A stretch of 13,752 nucleotides of DNA from Hadarchaeum sp964343275 (GTDB lineage: Archaea; Hadarchaeota; Hadarchaeia; Hadarchaeales; Hadarchaeaceae). Below are positions 7,978 to 13,752 of this stretch, in pieces. The notes below the pieces were generated by a model, which had not been told where the DNA came from, did not search any database, and was given only the letters and a program-made list of their open reading frames with translations. The position numbers were made by a program, and so were the translations under genes. Position 1 is the stretch's first letter; every line of letters begins with the position of its first letter. Location: the NCBI GenBank assembly GCA_964343275.1, contig CAYFIY010000030.1, positions 1 through 13,752 of the forward strand. The letters run 5' to 3'.

Positions 7978-7987
7978 ATCCCTGAAC

Positions 7988-9073
7988 ATGAAGAAGAGAG
8001 TGGCAGTTTTAGGTGGGGGCAATGGTGCCCATACAATGGCTGCAGAAATGGCTTTGGCAGGCTACGAAGTTAATATGTTCGAGCTACCAAAATTTAGAGA
8101 TAAAATCGAGAAAGTCCTTAACACTAAAACCATACAAATAGAGGGAGTGGGTCGAAAGGGGGAAGCCAAGTTAAACGTAGTTTCTACCAAAATTGAAGAT
8201 GTTATTCGCGGTGTTGATTTTATAATGTATACGCTGCCTTCTTTTGCACATAAGCCCTTTGCCGAGTTGTGCGCAAGACATTTGGAAGAAAATCAAACTC
8301 TTGTTTTATGGCCAGGTAACTTCGGAACTTTAGAAATTGCTAAGATCTTTAGAGAAATGAATGTAAAAACAAAATTTAAGTTGGCAGAATGTAGCACGCT
8401 TCCATACGCAACCAGACTTTCAGGTCCGGGCCAAGCACATTTACATAGTTACGCCACGAAGGTATTGTTTTCAGCTTTTCCAGCCACAGATACAACCGAG
8501 ATATTCTCCCAGCTGAAAGATTTCTTTCCAATGCTCCAACCCGCACGAAATATAGCTGAAGTAGCCTTAAGCAACCCTAACCCCATTTTACACCCTCCAG
8601 CCACACTTCTCAATGCGGGGAGGATTGAGTATTCTAAGGGAAACTTTCACGTCTATGTAGAGGGTATCACAAAATCAGTTCAAGAAGTAGTAAAGGCGAT
8701 TCACCGAGAATTTATGATGACAGGAGGGGCGCTTAATGTTAAACCCATGGACTACGAAAAATCAGATTTTGAGTCCAGTGAATGCATCATGAACATAGCC
8801 TTCCCAACCGGTTTAAGAGATATTCAGGGACCCTTCAACGTCCACACCGACCGTTATGTAACCGAGGATGTCCCATATGGTCTAGTTCCGATTGTCCAAA
8901 TTGCAGAATTAGCTGGAATAAAAATGCCAGTTACTAGAACCATGATAACTTTGTTATCTGCCATGAACCATGTTGACTATTGGAGGCAGGGACGGACATT
9001 AGGAAAAATGGGCGTCAAAGATATGGATTTGGATGAATTTAAGACATATCTCCAAATTGGAAAGCGTGACTAA
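7988..9073 (+). CDS. NAD(P)-dependent octopine/nopaline dehydrogenase-family protein
   Basis: Two-domain dehydrogenase of 361 aa. The Rossmann fold starts at the N-terminus with VLGGGNGAH (7-15), the characteristic G-x-G-N-G-A-H of opine dehydrogenases, and strand 2 ends in an acidic residue (E32), favouring NAD. The C-terminal helical domain (PF02317) has NPNPILHPPATLLNAG with H202 and HVDYWRQGRT with H328, which fit the family's substrate-binding His positions. Known relatives join an amino acid to a 2-oxo acid through reductive amination, or run it backwards; the archaeal substrate is unknown. I chose ATG 7988 because GGTGA lies ten bases before it; an in-frame TTG at 7964 would overlap the previous gene and has no ribosome binding site. 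It is the last gene of its two-gene operon. Confidence 0.85.
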   Translation: MKKRVAVLGGGNGAHTMAAEMALAGYEVNMFELPKFRDKIEKVLNTKTIQIEGVGRKGEAKLNVVSTKIEDVIRGVDFIMYTLPSFAHKPFAELCARHLEENQTLVLWPGNFGTLEIAKIFREMNVKTKFKLAECSTLPYATRLSGPGQAHLHSYATKVLFSAFPATDTTEIFSQLKDFFPMLQPARNIAEVALSNPNPILHPPATLLNAGRIEYSKGNFHVYVEGITKSVQEVVKAIHREFMMTGGALNVKPMDYEKSDFESSECIMNIAFPTGLRDIQGPFNVHTDRYVTEDVPYGLVPIVQIAELAGIKMPVTRTMITLLSAMNHVDYWRQGRTLGKMGVKDMDLDEFKTYLQIGKRD

Positions 9074-9114
9074 AATTCAGTAAATTTCTTGCTTTCTGAA
9101 GAAGTGGGCGAGTC

Positions 9115-9143
9115 AAAAAAAATAATCAACAGCTGATCAGCTG
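9115..9143 (-). terminator. Palindrome plus T8 terminator after the Cys-rich ORF
   Basis: Bases 9130-9143 form a perfect 14-base palindrome (CAGCTGATCAGCTG). On the minus strand it is followed after seven bases by eight T (plus-strand A8 at 9115-9122). This resembles an intrinsic terminator; archaea need mainly the T-run. The palindrome overlaps the last codons of the Cys-rich ORF, and the T-run lies just after its stop, which places that ORF inside the transcript. The facing LLM/opine operon ends at 9073. Confidence 0.6.
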
Positions 9144-9332
9144 GTTAATATCGAAGAATTTTGGAGAGGGGCACCACCATTCTTTTCCGGCGCGCTTGGC
9201 CTTGTTGTAATAATCGCACCCGACACAGCAGGTTGTGTTCGGTAGTGGAGGGATTTTATTCCTATGTTTAAGGCAAGTGCGATAATTCTTGCAGGTGGAA
9301 CAACAGGTCGTAATAAGTCATCCCCCGATCAT
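9126..9332 (-). CDS. Small Cys-rich protein with an in-frame TGA at codon 5
   Basis: Unrecognised 68-codon ORF. Its ATG overlaps the stop of the carbamoyltransferase (ATGA), the usual layout for coupled translation, and GGGTGG lies nine bases upstream. The frame reads M-I-G-G, then TGA, then an open stretch to a TGA at 9126. That stretch has nine Cys in 63 residues, including two related units, TTCCSTCKNY (8-17) and TTCCVGCDYY (33-42), then WWC and a final Cys. Paired CCxxC motifs suggest a zinc- or Fe-S-binding mini-protein. Without reading through TGA, no ATG, GTG or TTG lies between codon 5 and the first Cys; ATT at 9314, seven bases after GGGGG, would be the only plausible rare start. So either the start is unusual, TGA is read through, or the codon is a mutation or error. 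The Cys pattern argues that the frame is real; the function is unknown. Confidence 0.55.
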
Positions 9333-10357
9333 TTCTCAACGCCACCCATTGTGAGGGCAAGTATAGCTTTTTGAACATGCAGTCTATTTTCCGCTTCGTC
9401 GTATATCGCGGAATGTGGACCGTCCGCCACTTCTTCGGTTACTTCCTCACCCCTATTGAATGGCATGGGGTGCATGAAGATTGATTTTTTTTCTGTGAGA
9501 TTCATCAATTCTTGTGTACATATCCACTTTCTGAACCTTTCTGTATGGTTTTGTATAATCTTCTTCCGTTTCTCCAAGTTATTTTCATTATAAAATTTTT
9601 TCCACGGAGTCCAATTTACAGGGTAGACGACATGAGCACCTTCACAAGCATCTCTCATATCATTAACAATCTCGAAATTACTGCCGGACTCTGCTGCGTT
9701 ATTCTTAGCAGCCTCAAGGATCCATGGGGCAACATCAAATCCCTTTGGATGTGATAATGTGACATCCATTCCAAATCTGGACATGAGCATGATATTAGTG
9801 TGACACTCCGAACCAAGATATCCCCCAAAATATCTCGAGTATGCCCAACTAAGAACGAATTTTTTCCCCTTTAAATTATTAAATTTCTCTTTCATAGCCA
9901 TTAAATCAGCCATGCCCTGACATGGATGATACATGCCATCCTCCATGTTAATTACTGGTTTGGCCGAATGCTTGGCATATAAACGAAGCATGCGGTTGCC
10001 CTCGCCATAAGGTAATTCCCATCTATAGTATCTAACCGACAATCCATCTCCGTACCTTGACAAGACTTTGACTGTATCCTTAATTGATTCTGCTTTAATC
10101 CAGGTGGCATCAGAAGATAGATACTCCGCATTCCCGCCCAGCTGTGTCATTCCAGCTACAAATGAATTTCTAGTTCGGGTAGATGGGTTAAAAAAGAGCA
10201 TGAACAATGTTTTTCCTTTCAACAACTCGTGAGGTTTTCCTTTTGCTTGCTTAGATTTAAGCTTAGAAGCTAGCCCTAAAATATTATCGAGCTCTTTTTT
10301 CGACCATTCTTGGCAAGTGATAAAATGCTTACCTTTCATCGTTTGATCCGAGAGCAA
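9329..10357 (-). CDS. Knotted carbamoyltransferase (YgeW / N-acetylornithine carbamoyltransferase-like)
   Basis: Aspartate/ornithine carbamoyltransferase superfamily, 342 aa. The carbamoyl phosphate motifs are present: STRTR (59-63), HPCQGMADL (144-152) and HPMPFNR (296-302). The region around VLSWAYSRYFGG (168-179) and RFGMDVTLSHPKGFD resembles, from memory, E. coli YgeW (AMTWAYSP, RFGMDVTLAHPEGYD), while the N-terminus (KHF..QEWS..ELD) and C-terminus (DEAENRLHVQKAI) resemble Xanthomonas N-acetylornithine carbamoyltransferase; both are knotted enzymes. The usual HCLP is HPMP here, so Cys is replaced by Pro. An ordinary ornithine or aspartate carbamoyltransferase is therefore unlikely; the substrate may be a ureido compound or an acylated diamine. 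TTG at 10357 follows GGGGGG by five bases; the ATG at 10339 fits the family N-terminus equally well. The gene is coupled to the small Cys-rich ORF. Confidence 0.82.
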   Translation of the reverse strand: MLSDQTMKGKHFITCQEWSKKELDNILGLASKLKSKQAKGKPHELLKGKTLFMLFFNPSTRTRNSFVAGMTQLGGNAEYLSSDATWIKAESIKDTVKVLSRYGDGLSVRYYRWELPYGEGNRMLRLYAKHSAKPVINMEDGMYHPCQGMADLMAMKEKFNNLKGKKFVLSWAYSRYFGGYLGSECHTNIMLMSRFGMDVTLSHPKGFDVAPWILEAAKNNAAESGSNFEIVNDMRDACEGAHVVYPVNWTPWKKFYNENNLEKRKKIIQNHTERFRKWICTQELMNLTEKKSIFMHPMPFNRGEEVTEEVADGPHSAIYDEAENRLHVQKAILALTMGGVEK

Positions 10358-10500
10358 ATATTCCCCCCATAGTATCTAATGTGGCCTTTTCAACATTTAA
10401 ATATTTTCTTTTTTCTGATTAATTTTATTGAATGAATTCAATTATTATATTAATTCCCGAAAGTATTAAAAGGCAAAGTTAAAAAATAAATAAAGGTGAA
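10358..10500. promoter_or_regulatory. Divergent promoter region between carbamoyltransferase and AOR
   Basis: A 143-base A/T-rich gap between diverging genes. Toward AOR, TATTAAAAG at 10464-10472 is 33 bases before the TTG, and an earlier ATTATATTAAT lies at 10444-10454. GGTGA at 10495-10499 would be a ribosome binding site at the very start of the mRNA. Toward the carbamoyltransferase, the GGGGGG run at 10363-10368 is its probable ribosome binding site, with T/A-rich sequence beyond it. No repeat suggestive of a repressor site stands out, and there is no ORF. Confidence 0.4.
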
Positions 10501-12399
10501 TTGCTGACTTACAGTTATATGGGTAAGCTACTGCGCGTGAACTTAACTAATGAGGAAATACACAAAGAAAAACTAGACGAAGGGACTGTTAGAAAGTTTC
10601 TTGGTGGTAGAGGGTTGGGCGCGAAAATACTATTTGATGAAATAAAACCAGGGATAAATCCACTCGGTCCTGAAAACAAGTTAGTTATCGCTCCCGGCGT
10701 GGCTACGGGAATCCCGTTTCCCGCAAATTCTAGATATGTTATAATGGCTAAATCGCCACTGACTGGTGTATGGGGCGAATCAAACGTTGGAGGATTTTTA
10801 GGACCTGAACTTAAATTCGCAGGCTATGATGCTATCATCGTCGAAGGCAGGGCTAAATCTCCCGTATATCTCTGGATTAACGATGGTGAGGCCGAAATCC
10901 GTGATGCAAGTCAACTATGGGGAAAAATTACAGGCGATACTGAAAAGGACATAAGAGATGAGTTGAAAGACAATAAAATCCGAGTTGCTTGTATAGGCCC
11001 GGGGGGTGAGAATCTAGTAAAATATGCATGCATCATGAGCGATATCATATTTGCAGCTGGTAGGAGTGGTATGGGAGCGGTGATGGGATCGAAAAAGCTA
11101 AAGGCCATAGCAGTCCGTGGAACAATGAAAATAGAGTTTGCCGAAGAGAGTAAATTGAAAGAATTAACCAGAAAGGCGGCAAAAGAGGTTTGGGAAGGCA
11201 TCTATGGAGATTTGATGTATAAACATGGGACCGACGTAGATCTCGCCGATCTGAATACGAGCGGGCGATTGCCCACTAAAGCTTTTCAGAGATGCATGTT
11301 TGAAGGGGCAGAAAAAATCACCGGGGTAACTATAACCGAAACTATATTAGTAAAGAGAGCCACCTGCTATGCTTGTCCAATTGCCCATAAAAGGGTCGTG
11401 GAGGCCAAGGAGCCATATGTCGTCGACCCCACTTATGGCGGGCCGGAATATGAAAGCGCGGCTGCATTGGGTTCCCTCTGTATGAACGATAACCTGGTAG
11501 CGATTGCAAAGGCATGTGAGCTATGCAACAAATATGGAATCGATACCGTCTCTACAGGAGTAGTTATAGCATTCGCGATGGAATGTTATGAGAAAGGCCT
11601 AATAACGATTGATGAGACAGATGGGATCGATCTAACTTGGGGTAATCACGGGGCAATTATTCAATTGATAGATAAGATAGCCAAGCGCCAAGGAATAGGG
11701 AATCTCTTTGCCGAGGGTGTAAAAAGGGCGTCGGAAAAAATAGGCAAAGGTTCCGCGGAATTTGCCTTGCACATTAAAGGCCAAGAATTACCACTTCATG
11801 AACCAAGGGGAAAGAAAGGCTTGGGCTTGTCTTACGCCGTATCGAATAGGGGGGCATGCCATTTGCAATGCGAGCACGACGATGTTTATGAGGATGAAAA
11901 ATGGCTATGTCCGGAGATAGGACTAGATACAACAATATCCCCTAGGGATCGACTTTACGCTGGCAGTAAAAAAGCGAAGCAAGTTAAAATTAGTGGCGAT
12001 TTATGGTCTTTATACGACTGCTTGCCAGCATGCATATTTACAAGCTATGCGGATGGGGGGATTAAAGTTGCAACTTTAGCCGACATAGTGGCCGCGGCTA
12101 CCGGATGGGATGTCACCATTCAAGAATTAATGAAAGTAGGGGAAAGGGCGTTTAATTTATCTAGGGCTTTCAACGTGCGCGAAGGTATAACGAGAAAAGA
12201 CGACACCCTACCTCAGCGCCTGATGGAACCTCTACCGGAAGGCCCTTATGAAGGTGAAGCGATTCCACAAGATATGCTGAATAAAATGTTAGATGATTAC
12301 TATGGTTTTCGAGGGTGGGATAGAGCAACGGGCATACCAACTCGAGAAAAGCTAAAATCACTTGGGCTCGAATACGTAGCAGACGGCCTAAAATTATGA
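10501..12399 (+). CDS. Aldehyde:ferredoxin oxidoreductase (tungsten)
   Basis: Oxidises aldehydes to carboxylic acids with ferredoxin, using a tungsten bis-pterin cofactor and one [4Fe-4S] cluster. The 632 aa are typical. Motifs in order are MGKLLRVNL, GGRGLGAK, SNVGGFLGPELKFAGYD, ACIGPGGEN, AGRSGMGAVMGSKKLKAI and GSLCMNDN. Cluster ligands C289 and C292 lie in TCYACPIAH, and a fourth-type Cys, C511, is in CLPACIFTS. The third ligand, Cys in the Pyrococcus enzyme (CxxCxxxC), is His296 here, so the cluster may be Cys3His-ligated or altered. TTG 10501 gives the usual few residues before MGK; ATG 10519 would give a short form starting at MGK. It stands alone, divergent from the carbamoyltransferase, and could remove aldehydes made by neighbouring pathways. 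Confidence 0.93.
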   Translation: MLTYSYMGKLLRVNLTNEEIHKEKLDEGTVRKFLGGRGLGAKILFDEIKPGINPLGPENKLVIAPGVATGIPFPANSRYVIMAKSPLTGVWGESNVGGFLGPELKFAGYDAIIVEGRAKSPVYLWINDGEAEIRDASQLWGKITGDTEKDIRDELKDNKIRVACIGPGGENLVKYACIMSDIIFAAGRSGMGAVMGSKKLKAIAVRGTMKIEFAEESKLKELTRKAAKEVWEGIYGDLMYKHGTDVDLADLNTSGRLPTKAFQRCMFEGAEKITGVTITETILVKRATCYACPIAHKRVVEAKEPYVVDPTYGGPEYESAAALGSLCMNDNLVAIAKACELCNKYGIDTVSTGVVIAFAMECYEKGLITIDETDGIDLTWGNHGAIIQLIDKIAKRQGIGNLFAEGVKRASEKIGKGSAEFALHIKGQELPLHEPRGKKGLGLSYAVSNRGACHLQCEHDDVYEDEKWLCPEIGLDTTISPRDRLYAGSKKAKQVKISGDLWSLYDCLPACIFTSYADGGIKVATLADIVAAATGWDVTIQELMKVGERAFNLSRAFNVREGITRKDDTLPQRLMEPLPEGPYEGEAIPQDMLNKMLDDYYGFRGWDRATGIPTREKLKSLGLEYVADGLKL

Positions 12400-12409
12400 A
12401 ATTATCACC

Positions 12410-12415
12410 TTTTTT
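12410..12415 (+). terminator. T6 run after the AOR gene
   Basis: Six T begin eleven bases after the AOR TGA. A short T-run directly behind the last gene is the usual archaeal signal, and the gene on the other side converges. The run is short, so this is only a likely terminator; the hairpin at 12428-12449 may help. Confidence 0.4.
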
Positions 12416-12427
12416 AAAACGGGCAAT

Positions 12428-12449
12428 TAGATTGAGGTCTATCAATCTA
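12428..12449. repeat. Eight-base inverted repeat in the convergent AOR/agmatinase gap
   Basis: TAGATTGA (12428-12435) and TCAATCTA (12442-12449) are perfect arms around a six-base loop. It lies between the converging AOR and ureohydrolase genes, 28 bases past the AOR stop and about 60 past the other. A transcript on either strand could form the hairpin, so it may mark the 3' end of one or both mRNAs. The rest of the 110-base gap holds only T/A-rich sequence; a run of five T on the minus strand (near 12472-12476) may stop the ureohydrolase transcript. Confidence 0.45.
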
Positions 12450-12509
12450 TAAAGCTTATAAATAACGAGTGAAAAACTAAAATTTTATGATTGCTAACCT
12501 CACCTTTGC

Positions 12510-13481
12510 CTACCTCTTACCCAGCGTATGGGCTGCAATGAAATCTGCAATTACGGAAGCGGCGCTTCTCGCAGTTATTAAATTAGAATCTTGCTGTGGA
12601 CCGGAAACTTCTACGAGATCCAAACCATCAACTCCTGCCATAGCGACGAGACGAACACCTTCTATCAGTTGTCTGCTTGAAATACCTCCCGGTGAGGGAA
12701 CCGAGGTTGCGGGTGCGTAGGCAGCGTCTAGAACATCGATATCTACGGTTAAGTAGAGAGCATCAGTCCCTTTTTTCGCTATTTCTATTGCTTCTTTTGT
12801 GACATCCTCTATACCTCTCTTGAAAACATCCCAAACGTAGAAAGTTGTTATGCCCATCTTCTCGGCATTGATTTTCTCATCTCGCGGATTAAGGTAGTTT
12901 CGGTGTCCTATCTGAACTATATTTTTAGGATCCACTCTTTCAAGTTCGGCTATTCTAGTTATTTGCGTGCAATTACTAATCTTCTGACCACCATAGTTAT
13001 CGGCTGTGTCCATATGCGTATCAAAATGAATAAGTCCAATTTTACCATTACCATGTTTATGGAGACCTTTAAACGCTGGTAAAGTTATAGAATGATCTCC
13101 CCCGAGAACTATTGGTAACACACCTGCCTCTACTATCTCCGAAACAGCATCTTCAATATTTTTATGTCACTCCATGGTGTTGCCAGTGACCGGAAGAGCA
13201 TCGCCACAGTCAACTAGTTTGATGTGTTCCGCAAAATCTATATCAAGCTCTATATTGTAACTCAATAAATCGTCAGACGCCATACGAATTACCTTTGGTC
13301 CCATACCGGCGCCAGGGATTCCAACAGCGCATCCGTCGAAGGGTGCCCCCAAAATTGCCACGTTAGCCCCGGACTTTTTCAAATCCTCCCTCGTTGGTGG
13401 GATAAAAAGTGTCTTCATAAAAGTCCCGCTTACACCTCCATACAGGACAGATTTCAACATTAAAGACTCTCGTTGATTCAT
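12510..13481 (-). pseudogene. Agmatinase/arginase-family ureohydrolase with in-frame TGA
   Basis: Agmatinase-type ureohydrolase of 323 codons, which would remove urea from a guanidino compound (agmatine, guanidinobutyrate or guanidine) using two Mn ions. Codon 105 (13167-13169) is TGA; the frame is the same before and after, so it is a simple stop and not a frameshift. The N-terminal part has PFDG and GAGMGPKVIRMAS (usual GARFGP). After the TGA all six metal ligands remain: GGDHSIT, HFDTHMD and DIDVLD; VEVSGPQQD near the end is also normal. The ATG at 13481 has GGTGATT just upstream. A GTG at 13121 could start a short C-terminal protein but has no good ribosome binding site and would lack the first part of the fold. 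The TGA falls in a variable loop (VTGNTME-HKNIEDA). Possibilities are a recent nonsense mutation, an assembly error, or readthrough; the coding character on both sides argues against old decay. Confidence 0.8.
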
Positions 13482-13483
13482 TT

Positions 13484-13530
13484 AATCACCAACCCTGAAT
13501 TTTATACTTTATGCATATATTTAAATAATA
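13484..13530 (-). promoter_or_regulatory. Promoter and ribosome binding site of the ureohydrolase
   Basis: Reading the minus strand, TTATTTAAATATA near 13518-13530 is a strong TATA match about 40 bases before the ATG, which gives a transcript start near 13497 and a leader of about 15 bases. That leader contains GGTGATT (plus-strand 13484-13490), complementary to the 3' end of archaeal 16S rRNA and four bases from the ATG. A second TATAAAA at about 13500-13506 is closer but would leave almost no leader. An intact promoter and ribosome binding site suggest that the interrupted gene is still expressed. Confidence 0.55.
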
Positions 13531-13531
13531 T

Positions 13532-13752
13532 GGTTCTGTGGCTTTCTAGAGTTCTTATATTTTTGGACTCTAACGCGTTAACTCGCAAGTTCAAAAGATT
13601 AAATATTTTAGAATTCATCATGCAATATATGTAGAAAATAAATATAATAAAATTCTTACAGATGCGATTTATGTGAGTTTAATAAATGTTAAGACTGTGT
13701 ATAATAAAAGAAGAATTATAACTAGTAAATAAATTTTATAATATTATTATTT
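13532..13752. other. A/T-rich region with no recognisable gene
   Basis: About 220 bases up to the window edge contain stops in all frames and no ORF longer than a few codons. There is one moderately G/C stretch at 13560-13590 and otherwise A/T runs, with several TATA-like words (13606-13615, 13640-13660, 13730-13745). It is probably upstream DNA of a gene beyond the window edge. I see no tRNA, repeat array or clear palindrome. Confidence 0.5.

Noticed and set aside
7964..7987. TTG start 24 bases upstream for the opine-type dehydrogenase
   Set aside because: It overlaps the previous gene, has no ribosome binding site and adds residues ahead of the usual N-terminal Rossmann strand; ATG 7988 has GGTGA at good spacing.
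12487..12720. 77-codon plus-strand ORF opposite the ureohydrolase
   Set aside because: It lies antisense to the conserved C-terminal part of the ureohydrolase, has no ribosome binding site or family motif, and its length follows from the codon pattern of the real gene.
13167..13169. Selenocysteine at the ureohydrolase TGA
   Set aside because: The position is a variable loop with no catalytic Cys in the family, and I see no convincing SECIS-like hairpin; a folding search could still test it.
9126..13481. Genome-wide use of TGA as Trp
   Set aside because: TGG codes for Trp in all intact genes and TGA ends several genes exactly where their families end.
13560..13600. tRNA-like stretch with GTTCAAAAG
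   Set aside because: There is no matching T-stem, anticodon arm or acceptor pairing, so it is A/T-rich chance similarity.
1..13752. CRISPR arrays, insertion sequences or phage genes
   Set aside because: No regularly spaced repeats, transposase motifs or terminal repeats were seen on either strand.

Overview
The window looks like part of an archaeal chromosome. It has TATA-like boxes about 27 bases before start codons, apparently leaderless genes, GGTGA-type ribosome binding sites, oligo-T terminators, many ATA and AGA/AGG codons, an F420-type luciferase-fold oxidoreductase and a tungsten-type aldehyde:ferredoxin oxidoreductase. An anaerobic or microaerophilic, heterotrophic archaeon fits, possibly of the Bathyarchaeia or a related TACK lineage. 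The lineage is a guess, because there is no marker gene.

Layout. (1) 145-3841, plus strand: a complete three-gene molybdenum hydroxylase operon (molybdopterin, FAD and 2x[2Fe-2S] subunits) with a leaderless promoter and an oligo-T terminator. (2) 3922-6767, minus strand: in transcription order, two tandem TIGR04076-type proteins, a C45-family (penicillin acyltransferase-like) Ntn hydrolase, and a metal-dependent cyclase/KynB-type amidohydrolase. (3) 6880-9073, plus strand: an LLM-class (F420-type) oxidoreductase followed after 10 bases by an octopine/nopaline dehydrogenase-family enzyme. (4) 9126-10357, minus strand: a knotted carbamoyltransferase related to both YgeW and N-acetylornithine carbamoyltransferase, then a short, very Cys-rich ORF whose ATG overlaps the carbamoyltransferase stop. 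(5) 10501-12399, plus strand: a tungsten aldehyde:ferredoxin oxidoreductase. (6) 12510-13481, minus strand: an agmatinase/arginase-family ureohydrolase interrupted by one in-frame TGA. The remaining 270 bases are AT-rich and show no gene.

Together the genes suggest catabolism of nitrogen-rich organic compounds. A molybdenum hydroxylase could hydroxylate an N-heterocycle or aldehyde; cyclic amide, amide, ureido and guanidino bonds could be handled by the cyclase, C45 hydrolase, carbamoyltransferase and ureohydrolase; aldehydes would be oxidised with ferredoxin by AOR. In the reverse direction a knotted carbamoyltransferase can yield carbamoyl phosphate, hence ATP. No pathway is proven. Each block has its own promoter, so this is a neighbourhood and not one operon.

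The most unusual signal is two in-frame TGA codons: codon 105 of the ureohydrolase and codon 5 of the Cys-rich ORF. TGA also acts as a normal stop for five genes here. Both interior TGAs are followed by C, whereas the five terminal TGAs are followed by A or T. Mutation, assembly error or programmed readthrough are all possible.
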